Below the pieces are notes generated by a model, which saw only the letters and a program-made list of their open reading frames with translations, made no database searches and was not told where the DNA came from. 64,000 bases of DNA from Rikenellaceae bacterium (lineage in GTDB: Bacteria > Bacteroidota > Bacteroidia > Bacteroidales > Rikenellaceae), in contig SUZF01000001.1 in the NCBI GenBank assembly GCA_015060065.1, positions 88,837-152,836 of the forward strand. Reading direction: 5' to 3'. The position numbers and the translations under genes were made by a program. The number at the start of each line of letters is the position of its first letter. Position 1 is the stretch's first letter. Positions 1 through 8,789 of this stretch are shown here, piece by piece.

Positions 1-716
1 GTGCGCAACCCCGAAACCTTGACCTCGCCCTGACCCATCAGGTCAAGCAGACGTCCGGGAGTTGCGATAAGTATATCGACCCCCTTGCGCAGAGCATCGG
101 TCTGCGGACGCTGTTTCACACCGCCAAAGATTGCCGTATGTCGCAATCCCGAATATTTGCCATAGTCGGTAAAGCACTCATCGATTTGCAGTGCCAACTC
201 GCGCGTCGGGGTCAATATCAAGGCTCGGATAAAGTGGGGCAACTTCGCCTCCTTCTCGCGCTTCTCACGACGTTTGCGCTGTCGCTCTCGGTAGAGGCGA
301 CGTCGTCGTTGATTGCGGGTCTCGGCCTGCGGCTCGGAACTCTCGGCAACCGCACTCTGCACCCCTTCGTCTTCGCCCGATTGCAACTCGGCATCCTCGG
401 CTGCCACTTGTTGAGCCTCCACCTCCTCCTTCTGTGCTGCCTCGATGTGTACCTCCTCATTTTGGGTTGCAGCCTCCGCAGCCTCACGTTCGGCAAGGGC
501 TGCCGCCTCCTGCTCACGCAGAGCCATCAATTGCTGAATAATAGGAATGGCGAATGCTGCGGTCTTGCCTGTACCTGTACGTGCAATTCCGAAGATATCC
601 TTGCCAGCCATAACCACGGGGATTGCCTCCTGCTGAATGGGTGTGGGTTCTTCGTAGCCTTTTTCCTCTACTGCCCTCAATATCGGGGCAATGATGTCGA
701 GTTCCTGAAATTTCAT
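1..716 (-). CDS. DEAD-box RNA helicase with large charged insert (3' end off window)
   Basis: The first 238 residues of an ATP-dependent RNA helicase; the rest lies beyond the left edge. It opens with a Q motif (PTPIQQ, about residues 24-29), then motif I ARTGTGKT (45-52), motif Ia PTRELA (170-175), the GG pair (198-199) and motif Ib TPGR (219-222). These are typical of the RhlE/DeaD group that unwinds RNA in ribosome assembly or mRNA decay. The distance between motifs I and Ia is far too long: roughly residues 66-158 are an extra segment, first Glu/Ala-rich and acidic, then a block dense in Arg and Lys (about 136-158), before the normal FIRALILTPT strand resumes. The start ATG lies 7 bases past the end of the upstream aldehyde dehydrogenase, so the two are probably co-transcribed. 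DEAD (motif II) and later motifs are not visible. Confidence 0.9.
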   Translation of the reverse strand, partial: MKFQELDIIAPILRAVEEKGYEEPTPIQQEAIPVVMAGKDIFGIARTGTGKTAAFAIPIIQQLMALREQEAAALAEREAAEAATQNEEVHIEAAQKEEVEAQQVAAEDAELQSGEDEGVQSAVAESSEPQAETRNQRRRRLYRERQRKRREKREKEAKLPHFIRALILTPTRELALQIDECFTDYGKYSGLRHTAIFGGVKQRPQTDALRKGVDILIATPGRLLDLMGQGEVKVSGLR

Positions 717-722
717 TGGGTA

Positions 723-2105
723 TTACAACAGTTTCTTAACAAGTTTGAAGAGCGTATAGGGCATATACCTGAACGGCAGGTCGAGCCAAGTGGGTGTAAC
801 CACCACCGCACGACGATGCGAGAAGGCTTCAAAACTTTCGCGACCGTGATAACGACCCATACCCGAATTGCCCACGCCTCCAAATGGGACATTTTCATTG
901 ACGATGTGCATAATCGTATCGTTGATGCAGGCTCCGCCCGAAGATGTTCGACGCACCACCTCCCAGCCACGCTTCGTGTCGCCAAAGTAGTAGAGCGCCA
1001 GCGGTTTCTCGCGACCCACAACAAAGTCGATTGCCTCGTCGGTATCCTCAAAAGTCATTATCGGAAATACGGGACCGAAAATCTCCTCCTGCATCACGGG
1101 AGCATCCGGCGACACTCCATCAAGCAGCGTAGGCTCGATATATCGCTCCTCCGGCTTGGTGTGACCACCGGCAACCACTTGTCCGTCGGCAAGGTAGCCC
1201 GCCACACGCTCGAAGGCGCGGTCATTGACCATACGTACATAGTGCGCACTGCGGCTCGCATCCTCGCCATGCAGACGGCACGACTCGCGCTTGAATGCCT
1301 CGACAAAACGCTCCTTTATCGCAGTATGCAACAGAAGGTAATCGGGTGCAATGCAGGTTTGACCCGCATTAAGACCCTTGCCCCAGACAATACGACGTGC
1401 AGCCATCTCGATATCGGCATCCCTATCGACTATGCAGGGACTCTTACCGCCAAGTTCAAGCACCACCGGCGTCAGATTCTTTGCCGCGGCACTCATCACA
1501 GTACGTCCAAGCGAGGGGCTACCCGTGAAGAAGATTATATCGTAACGCTCGGCAAGCAGTGCCGTATTCACATCGCGATTGCCCTGCACGACGGCAATAT
1601 ACTTCTCGTCAAACGTGGCCCGAATCATCTCTTCCAGCACCTTTGCCACGTGCGGAACGTATGGCGACGGCTTCAACAATGCTGTACATCCTGCCGAAAT
1701 AGCTCCCACAAGCGGATTGAGCAACAACTGCACGGGATAGTTCCACGGAGCAATAATCAGTGCCGAGCCGAGAGGCTCCGAGACTATGCGACTACGCGAC
1801 GGGAACATTTTCAGTGGTGTGGCACAACACTTACGTCTCGACCAACGGGCAACATGGCGCAGATGGTTACGAATCTCGCACTTCACAATGCTCAACTCGG
1901 TCATATACGCCTCCTCGTAGGATTTATGCAGGTCGGCATAGAGAGCCTCGGCAAGAGGTTTCTCCCACTCGCACAAGGCTTGTTGCAATTTGCGCAGCAT
2001 CTCTTTGCGGAAGGCAACGGAGAGTGTCGACCCTGAACGGAAATACTCCTTTTGGCCGGCAACCAGAGCCTTAATGCGCTCTGTCGATGTATTTTCAACC
2101 TTCAT
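723..2105 (-). CDS. Class 3-type aldehyde dehydrogenase
   Basis: An NAD(P)-dependent aldehyde dehydrogenase that oxidises aldehydes to acids. The protein is about 460 residues, the short length typical of ALDH3-type enzymes. Visible landmarks are IIAPWNYPVQ in the cofactor-binding region, FFTGSPSLG, the catalytic glutamate motif LELGGKSP, and the nucleophile Cys in NAGQTCIAPDY. The reading frame is open further upstream, but that extension overlaps the preceding SDR gene. I therefore place the start at the MKVEN methionine, 10 bases after the SDR stop. The pairing with a short-chain dehydrogenase suggests alcohol-to-aldehyde-to-acid chemistry on a lipid or similar substrate; this is inference, and the true substrate is unknown. 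Confidence 0.88.
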   Translation of the reverse strand: MKVENTSTERIKALVAGQKEYFRSGSTLSVAFRKEMLRKLQQALCEWEKPLAEALYADLHKSYEEAYMTELSIVKCEIRNHLRHVARWSRRKCCATPLKMFPSRSRIVSEPLGSALIIAPWNYPVQLLLNPLVGAISAGCTALLKPSPYVPHVAKVLEEMIRATFDEKYIAVVQGNRDVNTALLAERYDIIFFTGSPSLGRTVMSAAAKNLTPVVLELGGKSPCIVDRDADIEMAARRIVWGKGLNAGQTCIAPDYLLLHTAIKERFVEAFKRESCRLHGEDASRSAHYVRMVNDRAFERVAGYLADGQVVAGGHTKPEERYIEPTLLDGVSPDAPVMQEEIFGPVFPIMTFEDTDEAIDFVVGREKPLALYYFGDTKRGWEVVRRTSSGGACINDTIMHIVNENVPFGGVGNSGMGRYHGRESFEAFSHRRAVVVTPTWLDLPFRYMPYTLFKLVKKLL

Positions 2106-2115
2106 CATAGTTACT

Positions 2116-2928
2116 CTATTTTTTGCGACCCGTAAAGTGGTCCATTGTCGAGAATATTCCGAACACCTTGCCAAAGAGGAAGTCAAACCACGCCACCGGC
2201 AGTAATCCCTGACACAATCGTATCAGATGAAAACTAAATGGTATTCCGCGGAAGTCCCTATTGTGTTCGATTGCACGTATAATCTTACGCGAGGTGCGCT
2301 CCGGATTGAGTATCGGAACGATTCGTGAACGAACACCATCAAACATTCCCGTATTTATATAATATGGTGCAACGGTCGTGAAACGCACCCTGCTTTTGCG
2401 CTCGGCAAGTTCGATACGCACCGAATCCGACCACCCAATCATCGCCCACTTGCTGGCTGCATAGACCGACATCTTCGGATTGGATATCATTCCCGCAGCC
2501 GAAGCGATGTTGCAGATATGGCCATGGTCACGCGCAATCATATCGGGCAACATTTGCAGAGCAATGACCATCGGGGCAATCGAATTGACCTCCATCGTGC
2601 GCACAATCTCATCAACACTTTGTCGGTCAAACGTCTTATTACCGGTCACTATGCCCGCGCAGTTTATCAAAATATCAACCGCACCACACTCCGCTTTGAC
2701 TCTCTCGTAGGTGGCGACCACCGCTTCGTTATCGGCAACATTGACCACATATCCCTCAACCCGGCCAAGCGACGAGAGTTCAGCCTTGGTCGATGCGATA
2801 TTTGCTTCGTTAATATCCCAAATTATCAAACAACTTGCACCCTTTTCGAGTGCCATTCTTCCCATAATGCGACCTATGCCCGATGCTCCACCGGTAACAA
2901 GAACGCAGTTTCCTCTAATCTTTGTCAT
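2116..2928 (-). CDS. Short-chain dehydrogenase/reductase (classical SDR)
   Basis: A 270-residue NAD(P)-dependent oxidoreductase. It has the Rossmann glycine motif TGGASGIG near residue 12, the NCAG motif, a Ser in the NIASAAG segment and the catalytic YAASK, all in the expected order. Length and features resemble the retinol/11-beta-hydroxysteroid dehydrogenase type of SDR, with an extended C-terminus that is Phe- and Leu-rich. It appears to be the first gene of a transcript that continues into the aldehyde dehydrogenase and the helicase, with its own upstream promoter. The substrate cannot be read from sequence; an alcohol or ketone lipid is plausible. Confidence 0.88.
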   Translation of the reverse strand: MTKIRGNCVLVTGGASGIGRIMGRMALEKGASCLIIWDINEANIASTKAELSSLGRVEGYVVNVADNEAVVATYERVKAECGAVDILINCAGIVTGNKTFDRQSVDEIVRTMEVNSIAPMVIALQMLPDMIARDHGHICNIASAAGMISNPKMSVYAASKWAMIGWSDSVRIELAERKSRVRFTTVAPYYINTGMFDGVRSRIVPILNPERTSRKIIRAIEHNRDFRGIPFSFHLIRLCQGLLPVAWFDFLFGKVFGIFSTMDHFTGRKK

Positions 2929-2971
2929 CCTTTTCAGATTTATAAGTTAATATAAATCCGCAAATCGAGTG

Positions 2972-3004
2972 CAAAGATAAAAAAGATTTTGAAAAGCCGG
3001 CAAA
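2972..3004 (-). promoter_or_regulatory. Promoter of the SDR operon
   Basis: Read on the minus strand, TATCTTTG (2972-2979) matches the Bacteroidota -7 box TAnnTTTG, with a TTTG -33 element at 3001-3004. The 21-bp spacing is slightly long. It lies about 45 bases upstream of the SDR start. Confidence 0.55.
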
Positions 3005-3008
3005 AAGA

Positions 3009-3041
3009 GAGGTCCGCCCAACTCCAAATCGGGCAGACCTC
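3009..3041 (-). terminator. Rho-independent terminator of the PHP gene
   Basis: A stem of GAGGTC and GCCC pairing with GGGC and GACCTC around a loop of about 11 bases, followed on the minus strand by a run of five T. It sits 22 bases after the stop of the PHP phosphodiesterase gene. Confidence 0.75.
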
Positions 3042-3063
3042 ACATCTTCATAAACAGGTATTG

Positions 3064-4275
3064 CTACTTATCCATGCGCAGAGTCAATTTCGGATGCTGC
3101 TCATCGACAATCCACATATTCTCCACCACAAAGGTCAAAGGCTTTGCCCTCTTTTTAGACACCGTCAGGCGAAGGGCTTGGAAGGGTTTTAGCATCTGCA
3201 CGGCATTACCGACACGCAGAGCAAACGGCACCGAGCAGGTGTTGGTCAGCATATAAACATCAGCCTTTGTCTTGGCATCTTCGCCAATAATGCGACACTC
3301 AACGGCAGCATCGAAGAACTCCTGCAACCATCGTTGCTCTCCGATAAGATTGTTTGCGCAGTAGCCAATCGTGCGACGATCAAGCAGAGCCTCTTTGATA
3401 GCCTTCTCGCTCTTCTCCTTCGCCAAGATGAAGGTCATCGTGCGGAACATACCACAACCCTGCGGCCAACGCTGCGCTGTCGGGTGATGTGTGTCGGTGT
3501 TTGCAGCGATGAAGAGTTTCTCTTCCTTGCAACGACGCAGCATTTGAGGATAGAGATACGCCTCATTTACCACCTCAATACCATCAACCCACCCCTCGGC
3601 ATAGATGCGCTGCTGCTCCTCGCTCTTCTCCATCGTAGGGCGACGCCAGCCCGGATGGTTGTGGATGATGATACCACCCTGCTCCTTGACACGACGGAAA
3701 CACTCGAAGAGATCTTTGTCGCAAATAGCATTTACATCTTTAAGAAAGAGAGCGTTATACTCGCCTATCGTACTCGGCTCGCGCCAAATCTCCGAGCCGC
3801 GAACAACCATTATCGGATAACCTTTCTGCTCTGCCCAATCAATCGCCTCATCGACCGTGGCGTTCATATTGGAGAGCATCGGAGCATCCTGATTCGTCTT
3901 GTTTCCTGCGCCGGCATGAGCATATACAAAGGGAGAGCCGTCTTTGCTGTACGGAGCAAGCGCTTTGAGCATAAACTTTTCGTAGGTGCGCTTTTCGAGG
4001 TGGTCGGTAATGGCAACAATATCCAAACCGTCGTACCACGCCTCCATCACTCGCTCGCGCGGAGTTACATCGCCATCCGAGTAGATAGTATGTACGTGGA
4101 GATCCGCCTTGTAGAGGGTGTAGCCCTTTACCTGCGGGAGAACTATTTCAGTTCGCTTGGCAGTGTTGTCAAACAACCTGATTGCCATCTTTCCCATTTG
4201 GGGAGCAACAAAGTTCTGTGCCGAAACTATCGTCACAAAGAGAACCAAGAGGCTTGATAATAAAAATTTTTTCAT
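3064..4275 (-). CDS. Secreted PHP-domain phosphodiesterase (Sb-PDE-like)
   Basis: A 403-residue protein with an N-terminal signal peptide (MKKFLLSSLLVLFVTIVSA) and a PHP metallo-hydrolase fold. The metal-ligand motifs are clear: DLHVHTIYSDGDVTP with the following ERVMEAWYDGLD, then ITDH, later IIHNHPGW and NTDTHH. PHP proteins hydrolyse phosphoesters; proteins of this size and layout in Bacteroidota are usually called Sb-PDE family phosphodiesterases. The signal peptide places it in the periplasm. I chose the MKKFLL start because the longer frame runs into an intergenic repeat and lacks a signal peptide. It follows folD on the same strand, separated by copy A of the palindromic repeat. The physiological substrate is unknown. 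Confidence 0.8.
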   Translation of the reverse strand: MKKFLLSSLLVLFVTIVSAQNFVAPQMGKMAIRLFDNTAKRTEIVLPQVKGYTLYKADLHVHTIYSDGDVTPRERVMEAWYDGLDIVAITDHLEKRTYEKFMLKALAPYSKDGSPFVYAHAGAGNKTNQDAPMLSNMNATVDEAIDWAEQKGYPIMVVRGSEIWREPSTIGEYNALFLKDVNAICDKDLFECFRRVKEQGGIIIHNHPGWRRPTMEKSEEQQRIYAEGWVDGIEVVNEAYLYPQMLRRCKEEKLFIAANTDTHHPTAQRWPQGCGMFRTMTFILAKEKSEKAIKEALLDRRTIGYCANNLIGEQRWLQEFFDAAVECRIIGEDAKTKADVYMLTNTCSVPFALRVGNAVQMLKPFQALRLTVSKKRAKPLTFVVENMWIVDEQHPKLTLRMDK

Positions 4276-4287
4276 TTCGCAGTTAGG

Positions 4288-4380
4288 TTTTAGGCTTGCA
4301 GGGAGTGGCAGAGGGGGAGCATACTTTAACGTATGTGACCCCTGCGCCAAAACCTGTATAACACCAAAATTACCTTTTTA
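4288..4380. repeat. Palindromic intergenic repeat, copy A
   Basis: One of two related elements of about 92 bp. Both copies share a left end TTTTAGGCTTGC, a centre with AGCATAC and GTATGTGACC facing each other, and a right end GTATAACACCAAAATT-ccttttta (with one variable base). The arms between can pair, but imperfectly here. It lies between the folD stop and the PHP gene. The sequence TTTTAGGCTTG occurs at both ends of this copy (4288-4298 and 4376-4386); the second lies across the folD stop codon. Confidence 0.75.
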
Positions 4381-5226
4381 GGCTTGTTTTTTCAGGAAGC
4401 ACTCAATAGTATTCTCCATCAGACAGCAGATAGTCATCGGGCCGACACCACCGGGAACGGGAGTAATGACGGATGCCTTCGGCTCGATAGCGGCAAAATC
4501 GACATCTCCGCACAACTTGCCTGTCTCCGGGTCGCGATTGACACCCACATCGATAACCACGGCACCATCACCAACCATATCTGCCGTGACAAACTTCGGA
4601 CGACCGATAGCCACAACCAGAATATCGGCTTTCGAGGTTACCTCGCCCAGATTCTTGGTGCGCGAGTGTGTCATCGTAACGGTCGCATTCTCGTCAAGCA
4701 GAAGTTTCGACACGGGCAGACCCACGATGTTGCTACGGCCGATAACCACGGCATTCTTGCCGGCAATATCCACGCCTGCAACCTTCAACATCTTGATAAT
4801 GCCCTTCGGAGTGCAGGGCAACACGCAGGGCTGCTTCTGCCACAAAGCCGCCACATTCATCGGGTGGAAGCCATCGACATCCTTCGAGCAGTCGATAGCG
4901 GCAATAACCTTGTCCGAGTCGATATGCTTGGGAAGGGGCAACTGCACCAAAATTCCATCCACCGCATCATCAGCATTGAGTTCTGCGATAATGCCGAGCA
5001 ACTCCTCCTCCGAGATTGTTGCAGGGCGACGAATGGTGGTGTTCTTGATACCAACCTCTGCCGAGGCCTTCGCCTTGCCCGTAACATAACTTACGCTTCC
5101 GGGATCCTCGCCCACAAGAATCACTGCAAGATGAGGCACTCTGCCATAACGCTCCTCGAAGGTTGCCACCTCGGCTGCCATCTGCTGTTTAAGCGATGAT
5201 GCCAACTCTTTTCCGCTAATAATCAT
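4378..5226 (-). CDS. folD: Methylene-THF dehydrogenase / methenyl-THF cyclohydrolase
   Basis: A bifunctional cytosolic enzyme that interconverts 5,10-methylene-THF and 10-formyl-THF, the one-carbon donor for PurN and PurH. The 282 residues match the family length. Diagnostic motifs are the catalytic Lys in YVTGKAKAS, the VDGILVQLPLP block, the Rossmann segment GRSNIVGLPVSKLL and the C-terminal PVPGGVGPMT. It lies at the end of the purine cluster, downstream of purD with 54 bases between them, which fits its role of feeding formyl groups to the two transformylases there. The start is MIISGKELA. Confidence 0.96.
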   Translation of the reverse strand: MIISGKELASSLKQQMAAEVATFEERYGRVPHLAVILVGEDPGSVSYVTGKAKASAEVGIKNTTIRRPATISEEELLGIIAELNADDAVDGILVQLPLPKHIDSDKVIAAIDCSKDVDGFHPMNVAALWQKQPCVLPCTPKGIIKMLKVAGVDIAGKNAVVIGRSNIVGLPVSKLLLDENATVTMTHSRTKNLGEVTSKADILVVAIGRPKFVTADMVGDGAVVIDVGVNRDPETGKLCGDVDFAAIEPKASVITPVPGGVGPMTICCLMENTIECFLKKQA

Positions 5227-5280
5227 ACTTTTATTGGGGTTTTATTGATTTTTGTTATTTCGTGACACGAACTTTGTCGC

Positions 5281-6525
5281 CTACTTAATTGCCTGATGTC
5301 CGATATCGCTTCGATGGAAGAGGTTATCGCACTCAATCTTCTCAACCGCAGCCAAAGCCGCCTGTTGTGCCTCCTTCAAGGTTGCACCCTCGCCCACAAC
5401 GAAGAGTACGCGACCTCCATTGGTTACAAGTTTGCCATCTTTGAGCGCGGTGCCCATGTGATAGACCTTCGAGCCGACACCGTCAAGACCCTCAATGACG
5501 TAACCCTTCTTGTAATCGCCCGGATAACCTTTCGATGCCAGCACGATGCCGAGCGTAGCCTTTTCGCTCCACTCCAACTCCGCACCTCGACCCTCGGCAA
5601 TAGCACAGAATACATCATAGATATCGCTCTTCAAGCGAGGCAGCACCACCTCGGTTTCAGGGTCGCCAAAGCGGGCATTGAACTCGATAACCTTAACTCC
5701 GTCAGGAGTCTTCATCAAGCCTCCGTACAGCACACCGCAGAAAGGCACACCCTCCTCGACCATAGCCGCAGCGGTCGGGCGCATAATCTTTTCGAGAGCA
5801 TACTCTCTATCCTCATCAGTGATGAACGGCAGGGGCGAATAGGCGCCCATGCCTCCCGTATTGGGACCTTCGTCATTGTCATAAGCGCGCTTGTGGTCCT
5901 GCGCCAAGACCATAGGCACAACCTCCTTGCCTGCCACGAAGCACAAGAGCGAGAACTCCGGACCCGTCAGGAACTCCTCGATAACCACTTTACCCTTGCC
6001 AAACTTATCGTCAAGCAACATATCGCGCAGTGCGCTGTCTGCCTCTGCGAGAGTTGTGGCGATAACCACACCCTTACCCGCTGCCAGACCGTCATATTTC
6101 AGCACCGTGGGCAACGAGTGAGCCTCGACATACGCCTTTGCCGATTCGTAGTCGGTGAATGTCTCGTAACCGGCTGTCGGGATTCCGTACTTCGCCATCA
6201 GATTCTTGGCAAACTCCTTGCTCGACTCGATTTGAGCCGCAGCCTTCGTCGGGCCAAAGATGCGAAGCCTGTGAGCCTTGAAGGTATCGACCACACCGGC
6301 CGCCAGCGACGACTCCGGACCCACGACGGTCAAATCGACCTTCTCGTCGAGGGCAATTTTCAGCAGACCCTCGATATCGGTATCCTTGACAGGAAAGGTA
6401 CGCGCCTGCTGTGCAATACCGGCATTGCCCGGTGCGCAGAGAATCTCGCTCACTCTTGCCGAGCGCGAGAGCGCATCGACTATGGCGTGTTCGCGGCCGC
6501 CACTGCCTATAACCAAAACTTTCAT
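5281..6525 (-). CDS. purD: Phosphoribosylamine-glycine ligase
   Basis: GAR synthetase catalyses the second step of de novo purine synthesis, joining phosphoribosylamine and glycine with ATP. The 414 residues are close to the usual 420-430. Family signatures are MKVLVIGSGGREHAI at the N-terminus, GPTKAAAQIESSKEFAK, the ATP-grasp segments YDGLAAGKGVVIA and EEFLTGPEFSLL, and FNARFGDPETEVVLPRL. It lies in the purine cluster between purH and folD, separated from purH by copy B of the palindromic repeat, so its expression may be uncoupled from the upstream genes by that element (inference). Confidence 0.97.
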   Translation of the reverse strand: MKVLVIGSGGREHAIVDALSRSARVSEILCAPGNAGIAQQARTFPVKDTDIEGLLKIALDEKVDLTVVGPESSLAAGVVDTFKAHRLRIFGPTKAAAQIESSKEFAKNLMAKYGIPTAGYETFTDYESAKAYVEAHSLPTVLKYDGLAAGKGVVIATTLAEADSALRDMLLDDKFGKGKVVIEEFLTGPEFSLLCFVAGKEVVPMVLAQDHKRAYDNDEGPNTGGMGAYSPLPFITDEDREYALEKIMRPTAAAMVEEGVPFCGVLYGGLMKTPDGVKVIEFNARFGDPETEVVLPRLKSDIYDVFCAIAEGRGAELEWSEKATLGIVLASKGYPGDYKKGYVIEGLDGVGSKVYHMGTALKDGKLVTNGGRVLFVVGEGATLKEAQQAALAAVEKIECDNLFHRSDIGHQAIK

Positions 6526-6575
6526 AGTTTTTTGTTTTATTTCGAATTGATAGAGAATTTGTATAAAAGTGAAAT

Positions 6576-6667
6576 TTTTAGGCTTGCGAGATCGAGCGAA
6601 GAGGAAGCATACTCACAGTATGTGACCTTTTCGCTCGGTCTCGTATAACACCAAAATTGCCTTTTAG
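6576..6667. repeat. Palindromic intergenic repeat, copy B
   Basis: Second copy of the ~92-bp element, between the purH stop and the purD start. Its arms pair almost perfectly: CGAGATCGAGCGAA (6586-6599) against TTCGCTCGGTCTCG (6629-6642), and an inner GCATACT against AGTATGT. The arm sequences differ from copy A, while the centre and the right end are nearly identical. The transcript would fold into one long hairpin here. Confidence 0.8.
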
Positions 6668-6674
6668 ACAAATT

Positions 6675-8204
6675 CTAATGTTTGAAGTGGCGCATTCCGG
6701 TAAACGCCATTACCATACCGAGTTCATTCGCCTTGTTGATAGAGTCCTCGTCGCGCACACTGCCTCCGGGCTGTACGACAGCCGTCACGCCATATTGTGC
6801 CGCAAGAGTTACCGTATCGTCGAAGGGGAAGAAGCCGTCCGAACCGAGAACCAAGCCCTCGGTTACACCCTTTGCCTTTGCCTCTTCGAGCGCGATATGT
6901 GCCGAGCCAACACGGTTCATCTGGCCGGCGCCAACGCCAAGGGTACAACCACCCTTAACGGCAACAATAGCATTCGACTTCACGTGCTTTACGATACGCC
7001 AAGCGAAGTTCATATCTGCCAACTGCTCTGCTGTGGGGCGTGCCGTAGTCACGGTCATATCCTCCTTGACTTCGAGAGTTTCGGTGTCGAGATGCTGTGT
7101 CAGCAGACCGCCATTGACGCTCACATACTGCATAGCCTTCTCGCCCGTGCGGGTCATATCGACCTCCATAAGGCGCAGATTCTTCTTGGTCGAGAGAATT
7201 TCGAGGGCCTCCTTCGAGAACGAGGGGGCGATGATGATTTCGAGGAAGATAGGCTTCATAGCCTCTGCCGTAGCAGCATCAAGTTCGCGATTTACGGCAA
7301 CGATACCTCCGAAGATGCTCACCTTATCTGCCTCGTAAGCCTTTGTCCAAGCCTCGAAGACATCCTTACCTACCGCAGCACCGCAGGGATTCATGTGCTT
7401 CAAGCCCACGCAGAACGGCTCATCAAACTCACGCACGATATTGAGTGCTGCATTTGCATCCTGAATATTGTTGTACGAAAGTTCTTTGCCGTTGAGTTGG
7501 CGACCAAATGCCAACGAGAAAGGCACCGGCTCCGACTGACGATAGAACTTCGCGCTCTGGTGGGGATTCTCTCCGTAACGCAAAGTCTGTGCAAGGTCAA
7601 AGTTGAGGAACAACTTCTCGTTCAGACCCGCCTGCTTGCGCATATATGTTGCGATGCAGGCATCATACTCCGCCGTGTGGGTATAAGCCTTTGCCGAGAG
7701 TTCGAGGCGGGTTTCGAGGGTTGTATTGCCCGAAGCCTCGATTTCGGCAATGATACGCTCATAGTCCGAGGGGTCGCACACTACCGTCACATCCTTAAAG
7801 TTCTTGGCTGCACTGCGCAACATCGAGGGTCCGCCAATGTCGATATTCTCGACTGCATCCTCCATCGTCACATCGGGATTCGAGATTGTGCGACGGAAAG
7901 GATAGAGATTCACGCAGACCATATCGATAAACTCGATGCTGTTCTCGCGCAGAGCCTCCAAGTGCGACTCGTCATCGCGACGAGCCAACAGACCGCCATG
8001 CACCTTCGGATGCAGGGTCTTCACACGACCATCACAAATTTCGGGAAAACCCGTAACATCGCTGATGTTGATAACCTCCACGCCACTCTCGCGCAGGAGT
8101 TTCATCGTACCGCCTGTGGCGATAATCTCCCAGCCTAGACGGCGAAGAGATTGAGCAAAGGCAACTACGCCCTCTTTGTCGCTAACGCTTACTAATGCTC
8201 TCAT
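6675..8204 (-). CDS. purH: AICAR transformylase / IMP cyclohydrolase
   Basis: A bifunctional enzyme for the last two steps to IMP. The N-terminal MGS-like IMP cyclohydrolase domain (about residues 1-190) opens with ALVSVSDKEGVVAFA and carries GGTMKLLRESG, VKTLHPKVHGGLLARR and the GGPSMLRSAAKN segment. The C-terminal transformylase domain has the RYGENPHQSA motif and KHMNPCGAAVG. The length of 509 is normal for the family. Its start codon overlaps the purN stop in an ATGA, indicating translational coupling. Confidence 0.97.
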   Translation of the reverse strand: MRALVSVSDKEGVVAFAQSLRRLGWEIIATGGTMKLLRESGVEVINISDVTGFPEICDGRVKTLHPKVHGGLLARRDDESHLEALRENSIEFIDMVCVNLYPFRRTISNPDVTMEDAVENIDIGGPSMLRSAAKNFKDVTVVCDPSDYERIIAEIEASGNTTLETRLELSAKAYTHTAEYDACIATYMRKQAGLNEKLFLNFDLAQTLRYGENPHQSAKFYRQSEPVPFSLAFGRQLNGKELSYNNIQDANAALNIVREFDEPFCVGLKHMNPCGAAVGKDVFEAWTKAYEADKVSIFGGIVAVNRELDAATAEAMKPIFLEIIIAPSFSKEALEILSTKKNLRLMEVDMTRTGEKAMQYVSVNGGLLTQHLDTETLEVKEDMTVTTARPTAEQLADMNFAWRIVKHVKSNAIVAVKGGCTLGVGAGQMNRVGSAHIALEEAKAKGVTEGLVLGSDGFFPFDDTVTLAAQYGVTAVVQPGGSVRDEDSINKANELGMVMAFTGMRHFKH

Positions 8205-8779
8205 ATTCTGCTTTCTGCTATTAATTTATTTATTGTATTTATATATAATTCGTGTTCCAGCGCGTGAATCATCCTCTCCAACTCGTCAAAGTCGCTACCT
8301 TCGTAAGGAAATGCCTGCTGCGAGATTATCTCGCCACCATCAACCGCCTCCTCGACAAAGTGAATCGTCACGCCATAGATTTTCACCCCATACTCAAACG
8401 CCTGCTCGATAGCCCGCGCACCCTTGAATGCCGGCAGCAGTGAGGGGTGGATATTTATTATGCGACCCTCATAACTCGTAAGCATCACACTCGACAGCAG
8501 TCGCATATAGCCCGCCAAGCAGACCAAATCGACCTTGTGCAAGTCGAGCAAAGCCACAATCTCGCGCTCATACTCCCCCTTCGAGGCGTAATCCTTCGGG
8601 TTGAAGGCAAAAGCCTCGATGCCGTACTCTTTGGCACGGCGGAGAACGTATGCCTGCGGCTTATCGCAGACAAGCAACACCACCTCTCCGCGTATGCGCC
8701 CGCCCTGACAGGCACGCACAACAGCCTCGAAGTTCGAGCCGTTGCCGCTGGCAAAAACCGCCAATCGTTTGGTCGCCAT
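8201..8779 (-). CDS. purN: Phosphoribosylglycinamide formyltransferase
   Basis: GAR transformylase transfers the formyl group of 10-formyl-THF to GAR. The 192-residue protein has the substrate loop GNGSNFEAV, the catalytic IINIHPSLLPAFKG (Asn and His) and the Asp in HFVEEAVDGGEII. It lies 10 bases downstream of purM and overlaps purH by four bases, so the three are one transcript. The family length is about 190-210. Confidence 0.95.
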   Translation of the reverse strand: MATKRLAVFASGNGSNFEAVVRACQGGRIRGEVVLLVCDKPQAYVLRRAKEYGIEAFAFNPKDYASKGEYEREIVALLDLHKVDLVCLAGYMRLLSSVMLTSYEGRIINIHPSLLPAFKGARAIEQAFEYGVKIYGVTIHFVEEAVDGGEIISQQAFPYEGSDFDELERMIHALEHELYINTINKLIAESRI

Positions 8780-8789
8780 CGCTACCGAT

